IMG/VR virus record: IMGVR_UViG_3300043446_000461
Coordinates: 1-30,270 of that record
Origin: a virus
Direction: 5' to 3' (one strand)
DNA: 30,270 nucleotides
Shown here: piece after piece, positions 14,690 through 22,830 of the stretch
Position numbering within the stretch: position 1 is the stretch's first letter
Layout of the letters: each line of letters opens with the position of its first letter
Notes under the pieces: model-generated
Told to the model about the DNA's origin: nothing
Database searches by the model: none
What the model saw: only the letters and a program-made list of their open reading frames with translations
Translations under genes and position numbers: made by a program

Positions 14690-14928
14690 ATCCGCGAGAC
14701 CTTCCGTGCAACAAGCCCCGCCGAGATGTGCAGGGTGGGAAGAAGTTTGTGGTGCGGGCCTGTCAGAACGGACAGTCCAAGGTGGTTAGGTTTGGCGACG
14801 CCAACATGACCATCAAGAAGTCCAATCCTGAGCGTAAGAAGTCCTATTGCGCCCGTTCAGGTGGTATCAAAGGCAAAACTAACAAGCTGTCTGCCAACTA
14901 TTGGAGCAGACGGGCATGGGAGTGTTAA
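14686..14928 (+). CDS. Small basic cysteine-containing phage protein, 80 aa
   Basis: Starts MNPRDLPCNKPRR, continues FVVRACQNGQSKVVRFGDANM and CARSGGIKG, and ends SRRAWEC. This belongs to a widespread family of small basic proteins in environmental phages, with the RFGD and S-x-x-x-W motifs, whose function is not established. It has four cysteines (C8, C26, C55, C80), possible metal ligands. It overlaps the upstream gene by ATGA and has GGAG about nine bases upstream. A virion or nucleic-acid-binding role is plausible from the charge. Confidence 0.8.
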   Translation: MNPRDLPCNKPRRDVQGGKKFVVRACQNGQSKVVRFGDANMTIKKSNPERKKSYCARSGGIKGKTNKLSANYWSRRAWEC

Positions 14929-14932
14929 TTCT

Positions 14933-15073
14933 ATGAGCAAAACCGGCGAGAAGTACAAGTCCAAGAAGCAGATGATGCGCCATGAGCGTTCCGAAGGCAA
15001 GAAGGAGCGCATGATGGAGTATGGCGAGAAGATGAAGGGCAATGGCTGCTGCCAGCGAAAGGGCTGCAAATAA
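14933..15073 (+). CDS. Very basic small protein, 46 aa
   Basis: Reads MSKTGEKYKSKKQMMRHERS and ends NGCCQRKGCK, with about one third Lys/Arg and a cysteine cluster. It resembles small lysine/methionine-rich proteins found in the same place in other environmental phages. No membrane segment. It is sandwiched between two small basic genes (4-base gap before, TAATG overlap after). Function unknown; nucleic-acid or virion association is inference. Confidence 0.72.
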   Translation: MSKTGEKYKSKKQMMRHERSEGKKERMMEYGEKMKGNGCCQRKGCK

Positions 15074-15216
15074 TGCCTCTCACAAAGAAAGGTAAGAAGA
15101 TTATGGCCGCCATGAAGGCGGAATACGGCCCTAAAAAGGGCAAGGAAGTCTTCTACGCTAGCCAGAACAAGGGAACGATCAAAGGAACGCATTTTGCCCG
15201 TAAGGGCGTGAAGTAG
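15073..15216 (+). CDS. Small basic protein of the MPLTKKGKKI family, 47 aa
   Basis: MPLTKKGKKIMAAMKAEYGP followed by KKGKEVFYASQNKGTIKG is a pattern I recognise as a very common small conserved protein in environmental phage genomes, of unknown function. The start shares a base with the preceding stop and AAAGGG lies upstream. The third of three basic mini-proteins in a row. Confidence 0.82.
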   Translation: MPLTKKGKKIMAAMKAEYGPKKGKEVFYASQNKGTIKGTHFARKGVK

Positions 15217-15219
15217 TTC

Positions 15220-15228
15220 TGATAGAAT
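15220..15228 (+). promoter_or_regulatory. Extended -10 element six bases before nozzle gene start
   Basis: TGATAGAAT ends six bases before the ATG at 15235, exactly the geometry seen at 10355-10370, and lies in the 18-base gap after the small basic gene. No SD precedes the ATG. A transcript from here would be leaderless or nearly so. Confidence 0.45.
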
Positions 15229-15234
15229 GGGCGT

Positions 15235-17424
15235 ATGCCTCGCTACGCCTCATTTGGTCGGCTGGATAGTCAGTTGGTAGATGACGGGGACACGGCTTTC
15301 GTCCGTGTCAATCAACGTCTGCGTCCAGACCAGCTTAAGTCTGGAGAGGTCGCCGTAAGCCAGAATGGGCGCATGGATGTGGATGGTGCTTGGCAGACTC
15401 GTAAGGGCTACAGGAACGTCTTTGGCAATATTGCCAACTCTGGGTCTGCCCTAGTCCTTCCGTTCAATCTTAACGATGCTTCACCTCCTGTCATCAATGA
15501 TGCGGCGGTAGCTGCCATCTATGGAACTTGTCTGTACTCTGACCCTACGACATCCAATACGGAGTACATTGCGCTGGCTACCACAAGCTCGGTTAGGTTA
15601 ATCAATACCTCAACGCTAGCTCCTACAACGATTAACTACCCAACGGGACAGACCGTTGAGTCTGATTGCACGCTTATTCAGGCTTTTGAGAACCTCTTTG
15701 TGTTCCGAGATGGGAAGGTAGCTTTTGAATGGCATGGATTTGTTCCTACTATTGTCTCAGCCCTAAGGCAAGGGAACGAAGTTCGCATTACCGTTGCCAG
15801 CCATCATCATGTTCAGAAAGGCGACATCATTGTCGTTGCTGGCATTACGTCCTATGGAGCGACCAACCCCAATGGCACGTTCACGGTGAAAAACGTGACG
15901 GCTACCGAAATCCACTACGACAACTCTGGATCGAACTCAAGTGGATGGAATGTTTCTGCGGCTACGGTAACTACAGCCTTTGAACTTGTTCCTAACGGCA
16001 ATTACACCCAGCCAGTAGTTTACGATACCGCCCTAAACACGGATATTGTTGATGGAGTGGTCACGGTTACCGCTACTGGTCACGTCATTGAAGTTGGTGA
16101 CCTAGTGATGGTGAGTGATCGCGGAAACACCGATCTGAACCCTCTTACGGAGTATCGGGTGTTTGCGGTTACTTCCACCACTTTCTCCTTCCGTGCGGAT
16201 GCTGCCGACATCACGGATGCTACGATTGCCGTAGGTAAACGTCAGTCCATTGGGCTAGGGTTCACCCATATGCCCGCGCCACCTTGGGCCATCTACCACC
16301 AGCGTAGATTGTGGATGCCGTTCAACTACACGATGGCTGGAACGTCAGGCAATCCTACGATTACTTCTAGGAATACCAAGGATGAACTCATTGCTTCAGA
16401 CATCCTAGATCAGGACACCTACGATCAGATCGAGAATCAGTTCCGCATAGCTTCTGGTAGCGCGGACTACATCGTTGGCCTCCAGCCTTTTGCTGAGGAT
16501 AACCTCGTAGTCTTTGCTCGTAACTCCATCCATTTAATTCGTGGGGTTGGGGCAGACCTAGGCAATAGCTCCGTTCAGGAGATTACCCGTGAGGTTGGAT
16601 GTGTTGCTAGGAAGTCTATTGTTCAGATTGGAAATCAGATTCTTTTCCTGTCTGACAATGGGGTCTATGCCGTAGACTTTGACCAGCTTTACAACCTGCG
16701 CGGGTCTACTCTTCCATTATCAGAGCCTATCAATCCTCTGATGGCTAGGATTAATAAGTCTTATGCGTCTAGTGCCATTGGCATTTATCACGACAATCGT
16801 TACTACCTAGCCGTTGCGTTGGACGATTCTACGGTAAACAATGCCATCCTGATCTATAACTTCCTCAATCAGGGATGGGAGTCCATTGATCTAATTAATA
16901 GCCCCAATTGGAACATCATTGGATTTGTCCGTTCTGGTGCAGGTACGACCAATCGTTTGCACACGATCAGCAAGGAAGGAGGGATTCACATGATTGACGA
17001 AACTGGCGTTAGGGATAACGACTACAACGATACGGTTTGCTTGTCTTTGTCTTCGCCAGCTACGGTCACTACCCTTGCCATCAATTCCATACTTACCACT
17101 CGTCAATACACCTACTCCACGATGGACAGGAAGAGGTTTAACTCCTACGAGCTTCACTTGGAAAGCGCAAGTAATGTGGAGTCTGATGCTAGCATTTCCT
17201 CAGAGATTGAGAATCCAGATTCAACCGTAAGCATTGGAAGTGTTTTCTCTATCTTTGGTAACTATGTACCATCGTCCGAGGACATCTCCCTTCGAGGACG
17301 CATTGGAAACAAACGTGGGTATGGAGCGCAGCTTACTGTGACGCCTACCCGTGGACGGCCCAAGGTGAGGGCTATCAAGATTACTGGTGCGTTGCAAAAC
17401 GGCGGTACAACGAGTGCTGAATAA
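15235..17424 (+). CDS. Tail nozzle / stabilisation-type protein (T7 gp12 / P22 gp10-like)
   Basis: A 729-residue beta-rich protein. The N-terminus (about 25-65, RPDQLKSGEVAVSQNGRMDV) and the repeated beta-propeller-like strands (ENLFVFRDGKVAFEW, DNLVVFARNSIHLIRG, NQILFLSDNGVYAVD, HDNRYYLAVALDD) fit the nozzle/stabilisation proteins that close short tails below the adaptor. The C-terminal 90 residues form a beta domain ending KVRAIKITG. Two inserted FCCH-like beta modules lie at about 173-230 (with SYGATNPNGTFTVKNV) and 270-325. The next gene starts inside its stop (TAATG). No SD. The nozzle role is inferred from architecture and order. Confidence 0.68.
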   Translation: MPRYASFGRLDSQLVDDGDTAFVRVNQRLRPDQLKSGEVAVSQNGRMDVDGAWQTRKGYRNVFGNIANSGSALVLPFNLNDASPPVINDAAVAAIYGTCLYSDPTTSNTEYIALATTSSVRLINTSTLAPTTINYPTGQTVESDCTLIQAFENLFVFRDGKVAFEWHGFVPTIVSALRQGNEVRITVASHHHVQKGDIIVVAGITSYGATNPNGTFTVKNVTATEIHYDNSGSNSSGWNVSAATVTTAFELVPNGNYTQPVVYDTALNTDIVDGVVTVTATGHVIEVGDLVMVSDRGNTDLNPLTEYRVFAVTSTTFSFRADAADITDATIAVGKRQSIGLGFTHMPAPPWAIYHQRRLWMPFNYTMAGTSGNPTITSRNTKDELIASDILDQDTYDQIENQFRIASGSADYIVGLQPFAEDNLVVFARNSIHLIRGVGADLGNSSVQEITREVGCVARKSIVQIGNQILFLSDNGVYAVDFDQLYNLRGSTLPLSEPINPLMARINKSYASSAIGIYHDNRYYLAVALDDSTVNNAILIYNFLNQGWESIDLINSPNWNIIGFVRSGAGTTNRLHTISKEGGIHMIDETGVRDNDYNDTVCLSLSSPATVTTLAINSILTTRQYTYSTMDRKRFNSYELHLESASNVESDASISSEIENPDSTVSIGSVFSIFGNYVPSSEDISLRGRIGNKRGYGAQLTVTPTRGRPKVRAIKITGALQNGGTTSAE

Positions 17425-19661
17425 TGGGCATCATCAAGTCAGGCTATACCTTCTCTAATCGGAAGGAAGACTGGGTTAATCATCAAGCAACTGCTGATCG
17501 GCTTAACAAGCTGGTAGAGAACGCCATTTGGAATGGCGCGACCAACTCTGATGGGTATGCCCCAGATGATGGGATTACGCCTAACGATCCTACAGGGTTG
17601 ACCTATTCTTCTGGGGTTGAATCCATCCAGCTTAGTTGGTCTTGGACGCAGAACACCCAACCCCTAAAGACGTGGATTTACGAGAGCAGCACCAGCACGC
17701 TTCCAGCCTCTCCGTCTTACTTCGTAGGTCAGGATCAAAGGACGTTCTTCCGCGAGAATCTTGTGGCTGGTACAGCCAAGTACTACTGGATCAAGGTTGA
17801 GGCTAGGAATGGTAGGTTTTCCAACGTAGTTGGACCTGTGTTTGCGACTGTAGCTTCTTGGCCCGTCACGGATACAATTACGACCAATCTAGCTAAGAAG
17901 ATCACTCGGTCTGCTACCCAACCGGCACTTCCTAATGAGGGAGATGTATGGATCAACACGTCAGAGAACAATATCCTTTATCGTTACGAGTCTGGGGTGT
18001 GGAATCGCTATCAGGACACTAGGGTAGACAGCATTGCGGATGAGTACGTCTTGATGGTGACTCCTACGGCGTCTGGCCCTAGCCAGCGCATTGTAGGGTT
18101 CAGGGCTACAAATCAGGACGGCGGGAAGCTCATCTCTTCAGCAACTAGGTCTGGAAGTGTCGTTACCATCGTTACTGCTACGGCTCATGGATTCTCTAAC
18201 GGAAATCTAGTGAGCATGATGGGACTTGGGTATTCCACGACTAATCCCAATGGAACCTACACGGTTACCGTAAGCAATACGACTACGTTCACATACGGAC
18301 TGCCTTCTGGTGCTGGAAGTGAGACGTACACGGTGAGTGGTGCATACACCGCCAAAGGCACTCAATTCATAATTGAAGCCGACTACTTCTCCATCATCAA
18401 CTCAGATGGAACAGCGCAGGAGTCGCCATTCACCGTGATCGGTAGTACGGTTTACATTAAGAACGCCCTTATTCAGGAAGTATCGGCTAGTAAGATTACA
18501 TCTGGAGTAATAACCAGCAGATCAATAACAATTAGCGATGGAACAACACCGGGCTCTGGAATTATTGAGTCATCTGGGTTTGTTAGCGGATCATCTGGCT
18601 GGAGAATCAAAGGAACTGGTGATGCTGAGTTCAACTCGCTAACTGTTCGCAATGGAATCCTAAACATTCCTAGGGTTACTGGAGGATGGTTGAAGCTGGA
18701 TGGCGCGTGCCTTCTGTCATCCACTACCACAGATGGTTTCGATACCTCAATTATCCGTGTAAACGGAGGTGGCTCTGACGGAGATACTCGCGGTGGTCAG
18801 GTTGACGTTCTAGGCAACGAGTACACCACGGTAGCTGGCTACAACGGGTCTGTTCTTCTTACTCCCGGCAATGTAACGAATGGTACGGTAAGACTTCGCA
18901 GCAAAGGCGGTTCTGATCGTTTGGTAGTCCGAGATGATGGCGACGTAAAAATAACCCCGTCCACAGGGCTTTACGTTGAAGGAACAAACGGCGGCGGACT
19001 AATCCGTAACTACCATTACGCAGGAACCCCCAACTTTGAAGGGTGGAGTGCTGATGGAAGTCCCTCGGCTCCTACTGCAATTCCTTCTGGACGCATCAGC
19101 GCATTTAAATTGGTTGGCTACGATGGTAGTAGTTGGACTGGAAACGCTCAGATTAGGTTAAAAACATCTGAAGCGTGGACTACTACTGCACACGGTACGG
19201 AAATGGAGTTTCGCGTAACTCCCGTTGGAACCACTAGTGAGATTTCAGCAGTAGCTATTGATGATAGTGGTCAGTTGCAGCCTAACTATGGATTAAGCGT
19301 AACGGGAACTACCTTTTCAAGCGGAACTATCTCATCCAACGGTCAGATCAATGCTGGTGGTCAGATTAGTGGGTATCTCGTAAAGGCCACCAACAACGGA
19401 ACCGCATCAGCCCCTGCGTTCACGTTTGCCGATACCGATACTGGGATGTACTACGATAGTACGAATAAGATCGGTTTCTCGGGTGGCGGCACGGCTAGGT
19501 TGTACGTCTCGTCTGATCGCGTAACCGTAGACAATATCTTGAAGTTATCCAGTACTGGAGGAACTACCCCATCAGGAGCCCAAGATGGGTGCATCTGGTA
19601 TGATGGTACTGATTTCAAAGCCCAAACCGGAGGCACCGTTTACACCATCAATCTCGTTTAA
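17424..19661 (+). CDS. Tail tip / fibre protein with FN3-like and J-type central modules
   Basis: A 745-residue modular protein. The first 50 residues are helical (KEDWVNHQATADRLNKLVEN). A fibronectin-III-like domain spans about 53-140 (PTGLTYSSGVESIQLSWSW, YYWIKVEARNGRFSN). An FCCH-like module sits at about 235-308 (TTNPNGTYTVTVSNTTTFTY), followed near 325-360 by a segment resembling the central tip region of lambda-J-like proteins (SPFTVIGSTVYIKNALIQEV). The rest is a repetitive beta shaft with GGQ and SSNGQINAGG motifs, ending in a small head domain. It probably works with the S74 fibre in host recognition. No S74 domain here. The start shares a base with the nozzle stop. Confidence 0.78.
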   Translation: MGIIKSGYTFSNRKEDWVNHQATADRLNKLVENAIWNGATNSDGYAPDDGITPNDPTGLTYSSGVESIQLSWSWTQNTQPLKTWIYESSTSTLPASPSYFVGQDQRTFFRENLVAGTAKYYWIKVEARNGRFSNVVGPVFATVASWPVTDTITTNLAKKITRSATQPALPNEGDVWINTSENNILYRYESGVWNRYQDTRVDSIADEYVLMVTPTASGPSQRIVGFRATNQDGGKLISSATRSGSVVTIVTATAHGFSNGNLVSMMGLGYSTTNPNGTYTVTVSNTTTFTYGLPSGAGSETYTVSGAYTAKGTQFIIEADYFSIINSDGTAQESPFTVIGSTVYIKNALIQEVSASKITSGVITSRSITISDGTTPGSGIIESSGFVSGSSGWRIKGTGDAEFNSLTVRNGILNIPRVTGGWLKLDGACLLSSTTTDGFDTSIIRVNGGGSDGDTRGGQVDVLGNEYTTVAGYNGSVLLTPGNVTNGTVRLRSKGGSDRLVVRDDGDVKITPSTGLYVEGTNGGGLIRNYHYAGTPNFEGWSADGSPSAPTAIPSGRISAFKLVGYDGSSWTGNAQIRLKTSEAWTTTAHGTEMEFRVTPVGTTSEISAVAIDDSGQLQPNYGLSVTGTTFSSGTISSNGQINAGGQISGYLVKATNNGTASAPAFTFADTDTGMYYDSTNKIGFSGGGTARLYVSSDRVTVDNILKLSSTGGTTPSGAQDGCIWYDGTDFKAQTGGTVYTINLV

Positions 19662-19663
19662 TC

Positions 19664-20098
19664 ATGCCAATCGCTGTTCTATCCAAGGGAACTACCTTTA
19701 CGTCTCCAGACACGATTACTTCAACCAAGTTGAATAACCTTGTTGATGCAGCTACCTTCGTATCTGGGTCAAGTGGAGCTTGTGCTAGTGGTGGCGGGCT
19801 TGAGGTGTCTAGCGGACAGCTTCAGATAGCCAATGGAGGTGTTACTCCTACTAAGCTTTCCACGGGTGCGCCGACGTGGGATAGCTCCAATAATCTTACT
19901 GTTAATGGCACCCTGACGACTGGTGGAACCATCAGCACATCGAATGATCTTTCCGTGAATGGAATTGCCATGATTACTGGTGCGATTTCCATTGGAAATA
20001 CGGTGAATACGGTTAGTCCTACTTCTCCAGACCGCACCATTACGATTGTAGTTGGTGGAACGACGTATTACCTCCACGCAAAAACTACCAACGACTAG
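19664..20098 (+). CDS. Short fibre-like protein, 144 aa
   Basis: Starts MPIAVLSKGTTF, with TKLNNLVDAATFVSGSSGA near the N-terminus and then Thr/Ser/Gly-rich repeats (NNLTVNGTLTTGGTISTSND) like the shaft of the preceding proteins; it ends in a beta hairpin (RTITIVVGGTTYYLH). Two bases separate it from the tip/fibre gene. It may be a fibre accessory or separate short fibre. No SD. Confidence 0.75.
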   Translation: MPIAVLSKGTTFTSPDTITSTKLNNLVDAATFVSGSSGACASGGGLEVSSGQLQIANGGVTPTKLSTGAPTWDSSNNLTVNGTLTTGGTISTSNDLSVNGIAMITGAISIGNTVNTVSPTSPDRTITIVVGGTTYYLHAKTTND

Positions 20099-20105
20099 TC
20101 AGGTT

Positions 20106-20462
20106 TTGAGTCCGATAGAACAAGCCAAGTCCTACTACCAGTCCAAGGGTTGGAGTTTTGAGCAGGATTTGGGGTTCTATCTGTGTCATGGGTATGTGTT
20201 CTCCACTCCTGATAGGCTGCTTCTAGCCAAGCCTGTCAGGAAGGAGATAGGGGAGGTAGACTGGCATCCAGAGTCGCCCGATTGCTGGTATGTCCATTAC
20301 GCGGGAGGAAAGGGCTGTTTGGAGTGGTTCATCTCCCAAGCTCCCTACTTCCTGCCATTCATCGGTTGGACTCGTAACAAGGGCAAAAACAGCAGCTTCA
20401 GAGCCTATGATACGAGTCTTCTCTGTGCTAAACTAGGCGTCAAAGACTATGGCCTCCGTTAA
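20106..20462 (+). CDS. Hypothetical protein, about 118 aa, start uncertain
   Basis: From TTG 20106 the frame reads MSPIEQAKSYYQSKGW, then DLGFYLCHGYVFSTPDRLLL, CWYVHYAGGK and YFLPFIGWTRN. This is a recognisable type of conserved small protein in environmental phage structural operons, without assigned function. A second in-frame TTG at 20052 would overlap the previous gene by 47 bases. Its end overlaps the next gene by 14 bases. The aromatic, His/Trp-rich composition suggests a folded soluble protein. Confidence 0.7.
   Translation: MSPIEQAKSYYQSKGWSFEQDLGFYLCHGYVFSTPDRLLLAKPVRKEIGEVDWHPESPDCWYVHYAGGKGCLEWFISQAPYFLPFIGWTRNKGKNSSFRAYDTSLLCAKLGVKDYGLR
20426..20434 (+). promoter_or_regulatory. 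Weak extended -10-like element before internal protein gene
   Basis: TGCTAAACT precedes the ATG at 20449 by 14 bases and resembles the TGnTAnAAT series with one mismatch. It lies within the preceding coding sequence, so it may be chance. Confidence 0.25.
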
Positions 20463-21342
20463 AACTCCAGCCGCTCCCCCTCCTCCGACTCCCGTTAGCA
20501 TGGCTGATGAATACCGCCGCACGGCTGAGGTCATGTCCGACCCCGAGCTTCAGAAGCGGATGCTGGATGTGGAGCGGGTTATGCGCCCTGAGTACGCCAA
20601 GCTCAATCTGGCTGACTTGGAGACGTATATGGGCGGGGTTCTGGGCCTACAGTCGCGGGCGGCTCGTCAGGCTGGGGAGCTTGAGCGTGAACAGCTTGCC
20701 AAGCAGCGGGAGGCTGACATTGCGGCTGTGGAGGGCATGGGAGCGCGGGCTACGGCGGCTGCTAGGGCTGCTGACCCCTATTCGGCCCGTTTGGCTGAGT
20801 TGAGCCTTCAGGCTGCGGAGAAAGCCTTCTCTAGGGCCGAGCGTCTTAGCCCTGAAGACCTACGTCTGTCTCAGCAGGCTGCGCGGACGGCTGGGTTGGC
20901 CCGTGGGCGTATTGGCGATCAGTCTTCCGTAGCGGCTGAGATTCTCAATCGTGAGGATGCTATGGCGCGGCGTCGGGCTGAGGCTGGGCAGTATGGTCAG
21001 TTGGCCTTTGGGATGAACAAGGCTATGGCGGCTGACCCGCTCCAGTACATCCTTGGCCGTTCTACGGGAGCTTTGGGATATGGGGCTCAACAGCAGGGCT
21101 TCACCCAGCAGTTGGGAGCTCAGCCGATTGGCCCCCGTGCTGTGGACTACAACGCTGCTCTCAATCTGGCTATGCAGAATCAGGCCAATCTTGGCCGCTA
21201 TCAGACCGCCATCTATGGCTCTCAGGCTCAGGCTGCGGGAGCTCAGGCTGCGGCTACGGGTCAAATTTTTGGTAGCCTCCTTGGAGCAGCTGGTACGGCT
21301 GCGGGTGGTGGATTCTTTGGCAAGCCCTTTGGTGGTGGTTAA
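20449..21342 (+). CDS. Alanine-rich internal virion / DNA-ejection protein candidate, 297 aa
   Basis: The N-terminus is proline-rich (MASVKTPAAPPPPTP) and the body is one long Ala/Arg/Glu helix-rich region (QAGELEREQLAKQREADIAA), ending in a hydrophobic Gly/Ala tail (GQIFGSLLGAAGTAAGG). This composition and its place before two larger helical proteins fit the ejection proteins of short-tailed phages (compare P22 gp7/gp20/gp16 or T7 gp14-16), which leave the virion with the DNA. No catalytic motif is visible. It overlaps the preceding gene by 14 bases; no strong SD. Confidence 0.65.
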   Translation: MASVKTPAAPPPPTPVSMADEYRRTAEVMSDPELQKRMLDVERVMRPEYAKLNLADLETYMGGVLGLQSRAARQAGELEREQLAKQREADIAAVEGMGARATAAARAADPYSARLAELSLQAAEKAFSRAERLSPEDLRLSQQAARTAGLARGRIGDQSSVAAEILNREDAMARRRAEAGQYGQLAFGMNKAMAADPLQYILGRSTGALGYGAQQQGFTQQLGAQPIGPRAVDYNAALNLAMQNQANLGRYQTAIYGSQAQAAGAQAAATGQIFGSLLGAAGTAAGGGFFGKPFGGG

Positions 21343-21353
21343 TCTCTAAAACT

Positions 21354-22823
21354 ATGGCCGTCGCAACTGGAAGTCAGATTAGACCCGAGCTTTCGGCGGT
21401 TGACTACACGCCGTTCCTACAGGCTGCTGGACAGTCTGCTCAGATGCAGGCGCAGGGGATTGGCGCGGCTGTTGGCGGAGCTCTGAAAGGCTTTGAGTCT
21501 TACGTCCAACAGCAGAAGGAGAACAAGCAACTTGAGGCTGAGGTAAAGAGCGCGGAGAAACTTGGACAGGCTCTTCAGCCGTTCTTGGCTCAGGTCAATC
21601 CCGAGGCTGGTGCTCAGGTAAACACCTTGCTGGCTTCTGTGGCGGACCCGAATGTATCGCTGCGTGAGCGTTCTGCTGTGGCGAAGAATATTGGCTCTGC
21701 GCTGAACAATATTCTCAATCTTGCCCAGCTTGGCAAGCAAACTCAGGATCAGAAAGCAGCTTCAGAATACGCAGAGTTGCTTCGCGCTGGCGGAGGAAAG
21801 GTTCCCGCTCCTATCTCTAGTGCTGCGCTGTCTCGCTTTACCGACGAACAAAAGCTGGCTGGAGAAGCCTTCTATCTTAAGCGTGCTCAGCAAGAAGCAG
21901 AAATTGGTAAGCTGCGTGCTGAAACCACAAAACTTGGTTTGCCTACTCCTACCAAACGGCTTCCAATGGTTGATGTGCTTTATGGAAGCTTGGTTGATGC
22001 AAGGATGGCTCAACTTGGACGTGAATTAACTCCCAAAGAACAATCTGAGCTTGCAATCGAAGCTCTTCGTAGCGGTCAGCCTATTCCTACGCCTGAGGAA
22101 AAAGAAAAGGAAGCCCGTTTAGTCGCTAGGGCTACTGCTGAAGAAAAGTCTTATGCTGATCTTCGTGGATCAATTTTCTCAAGTGTACCAAAGTACACAG
22201 AGATCATGGACCAAAACCGCATTGCCCGTGAACTGATTCAAAGCGGTGAAGCTCTTCAGGGTCCGGCAGCGGGCATTAAGCTGGCAATGATGAAGGGTGT
22301 TAATGCTGTGTTCCCCGGCACATTTGACACGGCTCCTACTGAGGTTTTGAAGAAAACCTACAAGAGCATGGCTTTGACCGCTGCTGCAAAGATGAAAGGT
22401 CAGGGTCAAATCACCAATCAAGAGCGTCAACTTCTTGAGGATACGATTACGTCGCTTGGGGATAGCCCAGAAGCCGCCATGTACTTCATGGCTTTCTCTG
22501 ATGCTGTTGCCGCACGCGAGCTTGCTAGGGCTGAGTTCCTAAGCTCATCCGAAAAGGGTGGCGTTCGTCCTTCTGAAGGTGCTCTCACCAGCGACTTCTA
22601 CAAAAACAATCCTTTGCAGAACTTTATGTCTGAGTCTGCAAGGTCAACGTCGTCTGGCAAGAAGTCAGAAGGAATGAGTCGTGTTTTTGGACGTTTGACT
22701 GGCAAGCCAGAGCAAGGAACAAGTCCGCTGCGTTTGCCGCCTAAGCCCAACATTGACGCAGCAAATAGCGTTTTGAAAAAGTACGGACTATCACCGATTG
22801 AGTTTGGCGGTCAGCCCGAGTAA
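21354..22823 (+). CDS. Internal virion protein candidate, 489 aa
   Basis: Starts MAVATGSQIRPEL. The N-terminal 60 residues are Gln/Ala-rich with a glycine hinge (GIGAAVGGALKGFESYV), followed by coiled coils (ENKQLEAEVKSAEKLGQAL). The middle section contains AAKMKGQGQITNQERQLLED, a pattern common in phage ejection or internal proteins. No lysozyme or transglycosylase motif was found. It is 11 bases after the previous gene and seven before the next, with no SD. It is likely packaged in the capsid and ejected with the DNA. Confidence 0.65.
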   Translation: MAVATGSQIRPELSAVDYTPFLQAAGQSAQMQAQGIGAAVGGALKGFESYVQQQKENKQLEAEVKSAEKLGQALQPFLAQVNPEAGAQVNTLLASVADPNVSLRERSAVAKNIGSALNNILNLAQLGKQTQDQKAASEYAELLRAGGGKVPAPISSAALSRFTDEQKLAGEAFYLKRAQQEAEIGKLRAETTKLGLPTPTKRLPMVDVLYGSLVDARMAQLGRELTPKEQSELAIEALRSGQPIPTPEEKEKEARLVARATAEEKSYADLRGSIFSSVPKYTEIMDQNRIARELIQSGEALQGPAAGIKLAMMKGVNAVFPGTFDTAPTEVLKKTYKSMALTAAAKMKGQGQITNQERQLLEDTITSLGDSPEAAMYFMAFSDAVAARELARAEFLSSSEKGGVRPSEGALTSDFYKNNPLQNFMSESARSTSSGKKSEGMSRVFGRLTGKPEQGTSPLRLPPKPNIDAANSVLKKYGLSPIEFGGQPE

Positions 22824-22830
22824 CACTTAC

